Of a stretch of 64,000 bases of DNA, positions 16,198-26,771 are shown piece after piece. The stretch is from assembly GCA_003144015.1 (NCBI GenBank), contig QFWS01000001.1:124001-188000 (forward strand), given 5' to 3'. Made by a program: the position numbers and the translations under genes. The notes beneath the pieces were generated by a model that worked only from the letters and a program-made list of their open reading frames with translations, made no database searches and was not told the origin of the DNA. The DNA comes from Flavobacteriaceae bacterium LYZ1037 (GTDB taxonomy: Bacteria > Bacteroidota > Bacteroidia > Flavobacteriales > Flavobacteriaceae). Every line of letters starts with the position of its first letter. The first letter of the stretch is position 1.

Positions 16198-16424
16198 TAA
16201 AAGATGAATAAGCAGAAATCTTGTTAAAAAGCCTAATACAAAAATTCAAAAAATCGCTTTAGAGCAGCGATAACTATTTTTCTGTTTTTAAGGTTGTTTA
16301 AAAGTCATCAAAATTCATTTTAAGGTCAATTTAAAGCGCTTTAAGACACTTTTAAGTAATTAACAATTGTTGATAATTTCGAGTCAAACTCGTTAAAATG
16401 CTTTTTAAAAGCGTTTTAAATTCG

Positions 16425-16432
16425 TATCTTTG
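16425..16432 (+). promoter_or_regulatory. -7 promoter element of gyrB-like gene
   Basis: TATCTTTG is an exact match to TAnnTTTG. The predicted RNA starts near 16438, just upstream of a terminator-like hairpin and about 85 bases before the chosen ATG. Confidence 0.6.
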
Positions 16433-16441
16433 TTTGTATTC

Positions 16442-16468
16442 AAAAGGATGCTAAAAGCATCTTTTTTT
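16442..16468 (+). terminator. Terminator-like hairpin between gyrB promoter and gyrB start
   Basis: GATGCT AAA AGCATC stem extended by A/T pairs and followed by seven T at 16462-16468. It lies downstream of the promoter, in the leader, so if functional it would attenuate gyrB transcription or end an RNA of about 30 bases. Confidence 0.5.
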
Positions 16469-16472
16469 GTGA

Positions 16473-18473
<2,001 letters not shown>

Positions 18474-18546
18474 CATGTATTCTTTTAGTTGTTTAAGCAG
18501 AAAAAAAAGCTAACTTCTCTAAAGTTTATACATGGTAATTAAAAGT

Positions 18547-18583
18547 AAAACCTGCAAGTTTTTAAAATCTTGCAGGTTTTTTT
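18547..18583 (+). terminator. Terminator of gyrB
   Basis: Stem AAAACCTGCAAG / CTTGCAGGTTTT with an AT-rich loop and continuing T run. Confidence 0.9.
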
Positions 18584-18638
18584 GTTTTATTAAATTGGTT
18601 TAAGGGAATTTTAAATGCTCTTTTCTTAACAAATTTTA

Positions 18639-18646
18639 TATATTTG
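18639..18646 (+). promoter_or_regulatory. -7 promoter element of DUF6588 gene
   Basis: TATATTTG, exact match, 17 bases before the first ATG at 18664 and 23 before the second at 18670. Confidence 0.55.
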
Positions 18647-18663
18647 AATGTAACCTACAATAG

Positions 18664-19683
18664 ATGCTGATGAGAAAATGTGTTAGTTTTTTATTCTTGT
18701 TTTTTATTACTTTAATTGTAAAATCACAAGTCAATTTAGAGGATTTATTAGCTGCTGGAATTAATGATGCCAAACACTTTAGTTCAGAATATCTAGCTCC
18801 AGCTACCAAAGGATTGGCCTATGGTATAAATAATGGGTGGTTTAGCCATGCTAAAGGACAAAAACAATTTGGATTTGAAATAGGTTTAATTGCTAATACC
18901 TCATTTATAAATGATGATCAAAAATCGTTTGAAATGCGTGTAAGTGATTACGAAAATATCCGCTTTCCAGACAATAGTATCTCTAAAAACGTAGCAACTG
19001 CTCTGGGGCATAATAATCCAGATATTACTGTAATTATTACTTACGACGACCCAATTTTTGGAAACCAAGAGACTGAATTAACTTTACCAACAGGGATCGG
19101 TTCTACAGGTGTTAATATAATTCCAGCTGCATTTTTACAAGCAGGTTTTTCGCCATTTAGAGGGACGCAATTAAAAGTGCGTTATTTTCCAAAAATAGAA
19201 ACAAACGATGTAAAAACAGGTCTTTATGGTTTTGGTATTCAGCAAGAATTTACAGCTTGGCTACCTAAGGACAAATTTTTTCCTGTTGCTATTTCTGGAT
19301 TAATAGCCTATACGCATCTAGATGGAAGTTACGATTTTACAGATTCAAATATTGTTCAAGGAACCAATCAACAAGTTAAAACCGCTATAAATACGTTACT
19401 ACTTGAATTAATTACTTCAACTAATTTTAAAATTTTAAATGCTTATGGTGCCATTGGTTACTTGAGTGGAAAATCTGAGACCGATATACTTGGTACTTAT
19501 GTAGTAACAGATGGCTTATTATATTCAGAAGAAATTATCGATCCTTTCTCCATTGAAGACAAGGAATCAGGAGTTAGAACTACTTTAGGAGCTAATGTGA
19601 AATTAGGTTTTTTTAGTATAAATATCGATTACACTTTTGCTAAATTTAATAGTGCATCTTTAGGCTTGATTTTTTCTTTTTAA
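18664..19683 (+). CDS. DUF6588 family outer-membrane-like protein
   Basis: A 339-residue protein with a signal peptide (about 1-22, ending VKSQ), followed by VNLEDLLAAGINDAKHFSSEYLAPATKGLAYGINNGW, the recognisable N-terminus of DUF6588. The rest alternates short hydrophobic and polar strands and ends in an aromatic residue (IDYTFAKFNSASLGLIFSF), as outer-membrane beta barrels do. Function is unknown. Two ATGs (18664 and 18670) are possible starts; the second gives the more usual MRK signal peptide. It is a single transcription unit with its own promoter and terminator. Confidence 0.85.
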   Translation: MLMRKCVSFLFLFFITLIVKSQVNLEDLLAAGINDAKHFSSEYLAPATKGLAYGINNGWFSHAKGQKQFGFEIGLIANTSFINDDQKSFEMRVSDYENIRFPDNSISKNVATALGHNNPDITVIITYDDPIFGNQETELTLPTGIGSTGVNIIPAAFLQAGFSPFRGTQLKVRYFPKIETNDVKTGLYGFGIQQEFTAWLPKDKFFPVAISGLIAYTHLDGSYDFTDSNIVQGTNQQVKTAINTLLLELITSTNFKILNAYGAIGYLSGKSETDILGTYVVTDGLLYSEEIIDPFSIEDKESGVRTTLGANVKLGFFSINIDYTFAKFNSASLGLIFSF

Positions 19684-19733
19684 ACCACTTTAAAAGATCA
19701 TATTTTTTTTCTTTTTTTAAATAATTTAATAAT

Positions 19734-19776
19734 CTGCAAGTTTCGAGGCTTCGGGATGTAATCTTGTAGTTTTTTT
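19734..19776 (+). terminator. Probable terminator of DUF6588 gene
   Basis: CTGCAAG pairs with CTTGTAG (one G-T pair) around an internal GC-containing loop, followed by seven T at 19770-19776. The perfect stem is short, so confidence is moderate. Confidence 0.6.
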
Positions 19777-19875
19777 AGGAGGCTTACCTTAATGAAGCAG
19801 TTTTTAACTGCATATATACACTTAGCCCAGAAGATAATACTTCAGCTTTTTCATTTGCACTATTTTTATTTGTAA
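19777..19875 (+). other. Possible 27-residue ORF behind a perfect Shine-Dalgarno sequence
   Basis: AGGAGG at 19777-19782 lies 9 bases before an ATG at 19792. The frame encodes 27 mostly hydrophobic and aromatic residues (MKQFLTAYIHLAQKIILQLF..) and stops at 19875, inside the mdh -7 element. A strong SD is unusual here, where other genes lack one. It follows directly after a predicted terminator, with no clear promoter of its own, so coding is doubtful. Confidence 0.2.
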
Positions 19876-19880
19876 TTTTG
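19873..19880 (+). promoter_or_regulatory. -7 promoter element of mdh
   Basis: TAATTTTG matches TAnnTTTG. It lies 39 bases before the mdh ATG. Confidence 0.55.
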
Positions 19881-19919
19881 CAGTCTTAAAAATCAACACA
19901 TTAAAAAACACATAATTTT

Positions 19920-20846
19920 ATGAAAGTAACAGTAGTTGGAGCAGGAGCAGTTGGTGCCAGTTGTGCAGAATATATTGCTATTAAAGATTTCGCTTCAGAA
20001 GTCGTTTTGTTAGATATTAAAGAAGGTTTTGCTGAAGGTAAAGCTATGGACTTAATGCAAACAGCTTCATTAAACGGATTTGACACTAAAATAACTGGAA
20101 TTACTAACGATTATTCCGTAACTGCAAATAGTGATATTTGTGTGATTACTTCTGGAATACCTAGGAAGCCAGGTATGACTCGTGAAGAATTAATTGGAAT
20201 CAACGCAGGTATTGTTAGAGCTGTATCTTCAAGTTTAGTGAAACATTCTCCAAATACTATTTTAATTGTTGTTAGTAATCCTATGGATACCATGACTTAC
20301 TTGGCTGCAAAAGCAACAGGTTTGCCAAAACATAGAATTATAGGCATGGGTGGCGCTTTAGATTCGGCTCGTTTTAAGTACAGGTTGGCTGAGGCATTAG
20401 GCGCTCCAATTAGCGATGTAGATGGTATGGTGCTTGGTGGACATAGTGACACTGGAATGATTCCATTAACCAGATTAGCTACAAGAAACTCGGTTCCAGT
20501 ATCTGAATTTTTAACTACAGAACGTTTAGAACAAGTTAAAGAAGATACCAAAGTTGGTGGTGCGACTCTTACTAAACTATTAGGTACTTCGGCTTGGTAT
20601 GCTCCAGGAGCAGCTGTAAGTGGATTAGTTCAAGCCATTGCTTGCGACCAAAAGAAACTATTTCCTTGTTCGGTATTTTTAGAAGGTGAATATGGAATGA
20701 ATGACATCTGTATAGGTGTTCCTGTAATTCTTGGAAGAAATGGTATTGAAAAAATTGTTGAAATGAATTTAACAGATGCCGAAAAAGAAAACATGCTTAA
20801 TAGTGCAGAAGCAGTTAGAAAAACAAACGGATTATTAGAACTGTAA
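19920..20846 (+). CDS. mdh: Malate dehydrogenase
   Basis: NAD-dependent interconversion of malate and oxaloacetate in the TCA cycle. The 308 residues show the Rossmann start KVTVVGAGAVGASCAEYIA, the acidic NAD-selective residue in VVLLDIKEG, the mobile loop with substrate Arg in SGIPRKPGMTREELIGIN, VVSNPMDTMTYLA, and the catalytic His in VLGGHSDTGMIPL. Length and the RKPGM loop fit the LDH-like (type 3) malate dehydrogenases of Bacteroidota. The DUF4412-like gene follows after 28 bases, probably cotranscribed. Confidence 0.97.
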   Translation: MKVTVVGAGAVGASCAEYIAIKDFASEVVLLDIKEGFAEGKAMDLMQTASLNGFDTKITGITNDYSVTANSDICVITSGIPRKPGMTREELIGINAGIVRAVSSSLVKHSPNTILIVVSNPMDTMTYLAAKATGLPKHRIIGMGGALDSARFKYRLAEALGAPISDVDGMVLGGHSDTGMIPLTRLATRNSVPVSEFLTTERLEQVKEDTKVGGATLTKLLGTSAWYAPGAAVSGLVQAIACDQKKLFPCSVFLEGEYGMNDICIGVPVILGRNGIEKIVEMNLTDAEKENMLNSAEAVRKTNGLLEL

Positions 20847-20874
20847 CACACTCTTAAAACTTAAAACAATAAAA

Positions 20875-21537
20875 ATGAAAAAAATACTATTATTAGTACT
20901 AGTCGCGATTACAACAGTTAGTTTTTCGCAAGAAAGCATGACCGAAGGAGTTGTTTATTCTAAGCAAACCATGTCTACAGATAATGCACAAATGCAAAGT
21001 CAATTAGCCATGATTGGAGACATCTTAACAACTACCTACTTTAAAGAGGGTAAAACACGTTCAGAAACATCTAATATCATGACAGGTTCTTCATATTCCA
21101 TTATGGATAGTGAAAACAATGAAATGTTAATGGCAATGAATAATCAAATGACAGGTAAAAAATATGTTGTAAAAAGCATGGAGCCTTCAGAAGAAGATTT
21201 AAAGAATGTAACGATTACCAAAGGAGATGAAACAAAAACAGTACTAGGCTACGAGTGTCAAGAGTATAATGTTGAGGTAAACAAAGATGGTGTTGTAGTA
21301 ACTATGGATGTGTATACCACAGATAAATTAACGGCTATTTCTCAACAATCTACCATGATGGGAGCAGATTTGAATGGTTTTCCATTATATATGACCATGA
21401 ACATGAGTCAAATGGGAATGAATTTAACCATAACAAATGAAGTTACCGAGATTAAGAAAGAATCTGTGTCAGATGATAAGTTCGATATGACGCCTCCAGA
21501 AGGTTACGAAAAAACAGACAAGTTACAAGGCATGTAA
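20875..21537 (+). CDS. Exported Met-rich protein, DUF4412-like
   Basis: A 220-residue protein with a signal peptide ending in VSFSQ (about 19). The mature part is strongly enriched in Met (NEMLMAMNNQMTGKKY; STMMGADLNGFPLYMTMNMSQMGMN), and has the pattern TKTVLGYECQEYNVEV with a single conserved Cys, which is characteristic of DUF4412 proteins. The family function is unknown; a lipocalin- or LolA-like beta fold is plausible. The Met clusters could bind a soft metal such as copper, but this is speculation. It probably shares a transcript with mdh and ends in a strong terminator. Confidence 0.75.
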   Translation: MKKILLLVLVAITTVSFSQESMTEGVVYSKQTMSTDNAQMQSQLAMIGDILTTTYFKEGKTRSETSNIMTGSSYSIMDSENNEMLMAMNNQMTGKKYVVKSMEPSEEDLKNVTITKGDETKTVLGYECQEYNVEVNKDGVVVTMDVYTTDKLTAISQQSTMMGADLNGFPLYMTMNMSQMGMNLTITNEVTEIKKESVSDDKFDMTPPEGYEKTDKLQGM

Positions 21538-21557
21538 GCCTTCAAATTTATGTTAAC

Positions 21558-21589
21558 AAAAAAAACAGCTTTTTATAGCTGTTTTTTTT
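21558..21589 (+). terminator. Terminator after DUF4412-like gene
   Basis: AAAACAGCT / AGCTGTTTT stem with loop TTTTAT and a run of eight T. Confidence 0.9.
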
Positions 21590-21631
21590 GTTATATATCT
21601 CAAACCTTTTGTTAAATAAGTATAGAAGATA

Positions 21632-21639
21632 TATATTTG
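21632..21639 (+). promoter_or_regulatory. -7 promoter element of secDF
   Basis: TATATTTG, exact TAnnTTTG, 46 bases before the secDF ATG. Confidence 0.5.
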
Positions 21640-21685
21640 CTCGTTTTTAAAAATATCAACAAAGAACTAATTAATTTAATAAATA

Positions 21686-24673
21686 ATGCAGAATAAAGGA
21701 TTAGTAAAACTATTTGCAATTTTATTTGGTCTGGTAAGTATTTACCAATTGTCTTTTACATTTAAAGCAAACAGTATAGACGATGATGCCATTGTATATT
21801 CAAAAGGTGATGCCGTAAAAGAACGTCAATATCTAGATTCACTTTCTAACGAAAAAGTTTATAATATAGGTATAGCAGATTACACGTATAACGAAGTAAA
21901 GGAAAATGCCATGAATCTTGGCCTTGACCTTAAAGGTGGTGTTAGTGTTATCTTACAAGTATCTGTAAAAGATATCTTAAAAGGATTGTCTAATTATAGT
22001 AAAGACCCTGTTTTTAACAAGGCTTTAGATGATGCTTCAGAGCTTCAAAATAACAGTCAGAACACGTATTTAGAAGATTTCTTTGTAGCGTTCGATAAAA
22101 TTAAAGGAGATACAAAATTAGCATCTCCAGATATTTTTGCAAACAGAACCTTAAGCGAAGAAATAACTTTCGATATGTCTGATAGTGAAGTAAAACCTAT
22201 CATCGAAAGAAAAATTGACGAATCGATTGTGTCTGCATTCGAAGTATTACGTAAACGTATTGATGAGTTTGGTGTTACCTCTCCAAGCATCCAGCGTTTA
22301 GGAAACTCTGGACGTATTTTAGTAGAACTACCAGGAGTTAAAGATAAAGAAAGAGCACTTAAATTACTTCAAAGTACAGCCCAACTAGAATTTTGGGATT
22401 GTTATAAAGGAGAGCAATTTATGGGCTTCTTAAACCAAGCTAACGAATTACTTAAAGAAATTGAAGCTGCTCAAGACGACACTACAACAGAAGATGTTGT
22501 AGAAGAATCTCAAGATTCTGAAGACGATAAAATTGCCGATTTATTAGGAGACGATCCAGATTCTTTAGCTGTAGAAAACAACCCATTAGGGAAATTAATT
22601 AGAGGTTTTGGGTATCAAGGTGGTCCAATAGTAGCGCAATTTGCTATTAAAGATAAAGACCAAGTTCTAGAGTATTTAAACATGCCTCAAGTAAGAGCTT
22701 TAATTCCTGCAGAAATGCGTGATGTAAAATTCTTATTTGGAAAACCAGAAAAAGATAGTGAAATAGTAGATTTATATGCTTTAATAGGAAATAGAGACAA
22801 TCTACCTCCTTTAAGTGGTGCTGTGGTTACAGATGCTCGTCAGGATTATGGACCAACAAGCAAGCCTGTAGTTTCTATGCAAATGAATGCAAAAGGAGCT
22901 AAGATCTGGGAAGAAATGACTGGAAAAGCTTATTCTCAAGGAAGCCAAATTGCTATTGTACTTGATAATGTGGTGTATTCTGCACCAGGAGTTACAACAG
23001 GAGCTATTTCTGGAGGAAACTCTCAAATTTCAGGAGACTTTAGTTTAAATGAAGCAACCGATTTAGCAAACGTATTACGTGCAGGTAAATTACCAGCTTC
23101 AGCAGATATTATTCAAGGTGAAGTTGTTGGACCGTCTTTAGGTCAAGAAGCAATCGATAGTGGTAAAATGTCTTTCATGATTGCACTTGCATTAGTGTTA
23201 TTATGGATGGTTTTCTATTATGGTAAAGCGGGACTATTTGCAGATATAGCTATGGCGTTCAATATCTTGTTAATCTTTGGTGTGTTATCTGGCTTAGGAG
23301 CCGTTTTAACACTTCCAGGTATTGCTGGTATTGTATTAACCATTGGTATGTCGGTCGATGCTAACGTACTTATCTTTGAGCGTATTCGAGAGGAATTAGC
23401 GAAAGGGAAAGGACAGAAAGAGTCTATCCAAGATGGATTTGCTAATGCCTTATCATCCATTTTAGATGCTAATATTACAACAGGTTTAACGGCCTTAATC
23501 CTATTTATATTTGGAACAGGACCTATTAAAGGATTTGCAACTACTTTAATAATTGGTATTGCTACGTCTTTATTTACTGCTATTTTTATTACTAGATTAA
23601 TCATCGATTGGTATGTAGCAAGAGGAGGAAGCTTAGATTTCTCAACAAGTTTAACTAAAAACTTATTTAGAAATATCAATATCGATTTCTTAAAGAAACA
23701 TAAAACAGCATATATTGTCTCTGGAATTGCAATCGCTATTAGTTTAGGATCCTTATTTACAAATGGTTTAGACCAAGGTGTCGATTTCGTTGGAGGTAGA
23801 ACCTACCAAGTGCGTTTTGATCAACCTGTAAGTTCTTCAGAAATTACAAGCTTATTATCTTCACCAGAAGTTTTTGGGTCTGCTGATGCGAAAACATTTG
23901 GAAATTCAAACCAATTAAAAATTACAACCAAGTTTAAAGTTGATGAAACTGGAACGGGTGTAGATGAAGAGTTAAGAAAAAGCTTATACACTGCTTTACA
24001 ACCTCATTTAGATGGCATTTCTTATGAAGAGTTTATTAGCGACGATGAGCATAAAACTCATGGGTTAATGAAATACTATAAAGTTAGTCCAACGATTGCA
24101 GATGATATTAAAAAAGCATCATTCTGGGCAATTTTAGGCTCTTTAATCGTAGTATTCCTTTATATTCTATTCCGTTTTAAAAGATGGCAATTCTCTCTTG
24201 GTGCAGTAGCTGCTGTATTCCACGATGTCCTTATTGTTTTAGGAGTTTTCTCTTTAACATACAAGTTTATGCCATTTACAATGGAAATAGATCAAGCCTT
24301 TATTGCTGCTATCTTAACCGTAATTGGTTACTCATTAAACGATACGGTTGTCGTGTTCGATAGAATTCGTGAATTCTTTAACGAGCATACCAATTGGCAT
24401 TTCGATAAAGTAATTAACGCGTCTTTAAGTAGTACTTTAAGTAGAACGTTAAATACCTCTTTAACAACATTAGTCGTGTTATTAGCGATCTTTATTTTTG
24501 GTGGAGATTCTATTAGAGGCTTTATGTTTGCTTTAATAGTAGGGGTTATTGTAGGTACGTATTCATCATTATTTATTGCAACACCAATCATGTACGATTC
24601 TGTTAAGAAAAGTGATGCTACCGACGCTTTAAAAGATAAAGTAAAAGAAGAAATAGAAGAAGCGAAAGCTTAA
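21686..24673 (+). CDS. secDF: Fused protein translocase subunits SecD and SecF
   Basis: RND-type inner-membrane protein that uses the proton motive force to help SecYEG release exported proteins. The 995 residues contain the SecD half, with first transmembrane helix (1-28), NLGLDLKGGVSVILQV, RIDEFGVTSPSIQRLG, VELPGVKD, and helices near 500-660 with GMSVDANVLIFERIREE. The SecF half runs from about 670, with GLDQGVDFVGGRTYQVRF and TVIGYSLNDTVVVFDRIREF. An acidic low-complexity insert lies in the first periplasmic region (about 262-300, rich in Asp, Glu and Thr). Single-chain SecDF is usual in Bacteroidota. Confidence 0.97.
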   Translation: MQNKGLVKLFAILFGLVSIYQLSFTFKANSIDDDAIVYSKGDAVKERQYLDSLSNEKVYNIGIADYTYNEVKENAMNLGLDLKGGVSVILQVSVKDILKGLSNYSKDPVFNKALDDASELQNNSQNTYLEDFFVAFDKIKGDTKLASPDIFANRTLSEEITFDMSDSEVKPIIERKIDESIVSAFEVLRKRIDEFGVTSPSIQRLGNSGRILVELPGVKDKERALKLLQSTAQLEFWDCYKGEQFMGFLNQANELLKEIEAAQDDTTTEDVVEESQDSEDDKIADLLGDDPDSLAVENNPLGKLIRGFGYQGGPIVAQFAIKDKDQVLEYLNMPQVRALIPAEMRDVKFLFGKPEKDSEIVDLYALIGNRDNLPPLSGAVVTDARQDYGPTSKPVVSMQMNAKGAKIWEEMTGKAYSQGSQIAIVLDNVVYSAPGVTTGAISGGNSQISGDFSLNEATDLANVLRAGKLPASADIIQGEVVGPSLGQEAIDSGKMSFMIALALVLLWMVFYYGKAGLFADIAMAFNILLIFGVLSGLGAVLTLPGIAGIVLTIGMSVDANVLIFERIREELAKGKGQKESIQDGFANALSSILDANITTGLTALILFIFGTGPIKGFATTLIIGIATSLFTAIFITRLIIDWYVARGGSLDFSTSLTKNLFRNINIDFLKKHKTAYIVSGIAIAISLGSLFTNGLDQGVDFVGGRTYQVRFDQPVSSSEITSLLSSPEVFGSADAKTFGNSNQLKITTKFKVDETGTGVDEELRKSLYTALQPHLDGISYEEFISDDEHKTHGLMKYYKVSPTIADDIKKASFWAILGSLIVVFLYILFRFKRWQFSLGAVAAVFHDVLIVLGVFSLTYKFMPFTMEIDQAFIAAILTVIGYSLNDTVVVFDRIREFFNEHTNWHFDKVINASLSSTLSRTLNTSLTTLVVLLAIFIFGGDSIRGFMFALIVGVIVGTYSSLFIATPIMYDSVKKSDATDALKDKVKEEIEEAKA

Positions 24674-24691
24674 TCGTTCTTTCAATAATAT

Positions 24692-24729
24692 AAAAAAGCC
24701 TTTCAGTTTTATTCTGAAAGGCTTTTTTT
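24692..24729. terminator. Bidirectional terminator between secDF and DUF192 gene
   Basis: AAAAAAGCCTTTCAG / CTGAAAGGCTTTTTT with loop TTTTATT. The A run on the left also gives a T run for the minus strand. Confidence 0.92.
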
Positions 24730-24770
24730 GTTTTAGTTGTTTGTTAGAGTTTATAACCAAATACTAAAAA

Positions 24771-25268
24771 TTAATTCCTAGAAAACTCAATCCAATCACC
24801 AGTTTCTAACTGCCATTTACTCACTAATCCAGCATTTACTTCAAGCACATATTTTGCAGGAGCATTAGATGGTAAGGAGCTTTCGTCTAATGGCTGTGCA
24901 TTTTCTTGAAAACTGACAATTGTTTTGTTAGCGTTTAAATAAATAAGATCAAGAGCAAACTGCGTATTTTTCATATAAAAAGAACGAGGTCTTTCATCTT
25001 CAAAAACAAACAACATGCCTTGATTTTCTTTCATGGAAGTTCTGTACATTAATCCTGTTTGTGTTTTATATTCGTTATCTGCTATTTCAATATCTATTTT
25101 TGAAATTATGGAATCTGTTACAGATTTATAGAGCGTTAATTCACCTTCTTTTGTAAAAGAAACTTCAACTTTTTTAATAATTTTCTTTTCGTTTTTACAA
25201 GAAGAAAAAACGCAAAGAGAAACAGAGATATATAGAATGTAAACTAAAGAGATTGGTTTTAATTTCAT
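24771..25268 (-). CDS. DUF192 domain lipoprotein
   Basis: A 165-residue protein with a lipoprotein-like signal (lipobox VFSSC, Cys at about 24). The DUF192 domain (about 60-165) shows TQTGLMYRTSMKENQGMLFVFEDERPRSFYMKNTQFALDLIYL and VLEVNAGLVSKWQLETGD, the family hallmark. DUF192 proteins are small beta-rich domains of unclear function and are often exported. It is 139 bases downstream of lgt, the enzyme that would lipidate it, on the same strand, and shares the bidirectional terminator with secDF. Confidence 0.92.
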   Translation of the reverse strand: MKLKPISLVYILYISVSLCVFSSCKNEKKIIKKVEVSFTKEGELTLYKSVTDSIISKIDIEIADNEYKTQTGLMYRTSMKENQGMLFVFEDERPRSFYMKNTQFALDLIYLNANKTIVSFQENAQPLDESSLPSNAPAKYVLEVNAGLVSKWQLETGDWIEFSRN

Positions 25269-25407
25269 AACAAATGTTTGGTCTAATGCAGTGGAGACCT
25301 ATTTTAATATAAGTTGCTTAAGTAAGATCCACCCAACTGCACTCGAGTGGACACCTGAAGTTTTAAACGCTCACACGATTCTTAAATTTTAAAGAGACTG
25401 AAGCTAG

Positions 25408-26337
25408 CTATACCGTTTTAATTTTCTGTTTGAAACCAAACATAAAATAGAGCCCAATAATAATAAAAGGAATACTTAGCATTTGCCCTGTATTTAATCC
25501 CATTAATGTAATGTATTCTTCACCTTGAGGTTCTTTTACAAACTCAACAAATAATCGAATGGTCCATAATAACACTAAAAATAAACCAAATAAGAATCCT
25601 GATTGATTGCCTTTATTGGTTTTAGAATAGAAATACCATAAAATTAAAAACACAAAAACATAACAGAATGCTTCGTATAATTGTGCAGGATGTCTAAAAG
25701 GTACAGCTTGTAATAACTCTTGAAATTGCGGATTTGTAGCAATGGCATCATAGGCAGCTTTAGGTGTTTTCATACCTGTTAATTGCATGGCTTCTCCTTG
25801 GCTATATTGATCTTGAATAAAACGAACACCAAAAGCCGAATCGGTTACTTTTCCGATGATTTCTGAATTAATAAAATTTCCAATTCTTATAAAAACAGCT
25901 CCCGATGCAACAGGAATAACTACCCTGTCTAGTATCCACATTAAGGATTTGTATTTGTATTTTCTTCGATAAAGATACATGCCTATAATAATCCCAATAG
26001 CAGCACCATGACTTGCTAAACCTTGAAATCCTGTAAATTCAAATTCTGGATGAAAACGGAAGGGCAAAAAGATGCTAAAAAAGTCTTGAGAAATTAATTC
26101 AGATTGGTAAAATAGCACATGTCCTAAACGAGCGCCAAGCATGGTTGCAAAAACGGTGTAAATAAAAAGTGGGTCTAAATAGTCTAGTTTTACTTTTTCT
26201 TTAATAAAAATCCGCTTCATAATATACCAACCTAATAGGAAGGCAATTATCCACATCATACTATAAAAATGAAGTTTGAAATTTCCAATAATATCTATTC
26301 CAGAAACAGGATTCCAATCGAACTTAAGTAAAAACAT
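25408..26337 (-). CDS. lgt: Prolipoprotein diacylglyceryl transferase
   Basis: Inner-membrane enzyme that transfers diacylglycerol from phosphatidylglycerol to the lipobox Cys, the first step in lipoprotein maturation. The 309 residues have about seven transmembrane helices. Diagnostic motifs are FTGFQGLASHGAAIG (essential His region), RIGNFINSEIIG (Lgt signature with essential Arg/Asn) and RHPAQLYEA. Length is within the family range. Several lipoproteins in the window are its likely substrates. Upstream lies a degraded copy of the yidD 3' end, then yidD and cysS. Confidence 0.96.
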   Translation of the reverse strand: MFLLKFDWNPVSGIDIIGNFKLHFYSMMWIIAFLLGWYIMKRIFIKEKVKLDYLDPLFIYTVFATMLGARLGHVLFYQSELISQDFFSIFLPFRFHPEFEFTGFQGLASHGAAIGIIIGMYLYRRKYKYKSLMWILDRVVIPVASGAVFIRIGNFINSEIIGKVTDSAFGVRFIQDQYSQGEAMQLTGMKTPKAAYDAIATNPQFQELLQAVPFRHPAQLYEAFCYVFVFLILWYFYSKTNKGNQSGFLFGLFLVLLWTIRLFVEFVKEPQGEEYITLMGLNTGQMLSIPFIIIGLYFMFGFKQKIKTV

Positions 26338-26408
26338 AGGGTTTATTTTATGTTTGTAAATATAGACAAATGAAAATGGATTAAAAAGGAAAGGTTTATA
26401 AGGAAATG

Positions 26409-26466
26409 TTATTTTTTATCTAATTTTCCCGGAACTGGATCGTAACAAGAACGTCCCCAAGACGAT
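26409..26466 (-). pseudogene. Duplicated remnant of the yidD 3' end
   Basis: On the minus strand this stretch reads SSWGRSCYDPVPGKLDKK and a stop, closely matching the C-terminus of YidD 120 bases upstream ([17 protein letters not shown] and a stop). No start codon precedes it; a stop lies about 50 bases upstream in frame. It seems to be a tandem partial duplication or the last remains of a second yidD. Confidence 0.65.
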
Positions 26467-26478
26467 GGAGCGTAGAAG

Positions 26479-26499
26479 AAAATGTACAGTGTACATTTT
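26479..26499. repeat. Perfect 21-base palindrome
   Basis: AAAATGTACA G TGTACATTTT, ten-base arms around one central base. It lies between yidD and its remnant. The TGTACA core repeated head-to-head resembles an operator, while on the minus strand the following TTTTC could make it a weak terminator for the cysS-yidD transcript. Confidence 0.5.
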
Positions 26500-26532
26500 T
26501 AGCGAACATGCGAGTTGGCGCGTTAGTAATTT

Positions 26533-26769
26533 TTAGTTGTCATCCTTTTCTGGAACAGGATCGTAACCACTTCGTCCCCATGGATGACAACTAAAAATCC
26601 TTTTTAGAGCCAATTTTCCACCCTTAAAAAAACCATGCTTTTCCAAAGCTTCTTTAGCGTAATGGGAACAAGTTGGTTGAAACCTGCAAGTGGCTGGAGT
26701 AAAAGGGGAAATAACTGTTTGATAAACTTTTATAAGGAATAAAAAAGGGGCAACTAGTATTTTTTTCAT
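26533..26769 (-). CDS. yidD: Membrane protein insertion efficiency factor YidD
   Basis: A 78-residue peripheral membrane protein that assists YidC-dependent insertion. Family signatures are complete: [16 protein letters not shown] (amphipathic helix), [19 protein letters not shown] with the conserved cysteines, [18 protein letters not shown]. It starts 2 bases after cysS and is almost certainly in the same operon. A decayed copy of its 3' end lies about 70 bases downstream. Confidence 0.96.
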   Translation of the reverse strand: MKKILVAPFLFLIKVYQTVISPFTPATCRFQPTCSHYAKEALEKHGFFKGGKLALKRIFSCHPWGRSGYDPVPEKDDN

Positions 26770-26771
26770 GA

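Noticed and set aside
23218-23679. Minus-strand frame of 153 codons inside secDF
   Set aside because: Fully inside the conserved SecD transmembrane region; no own signals.
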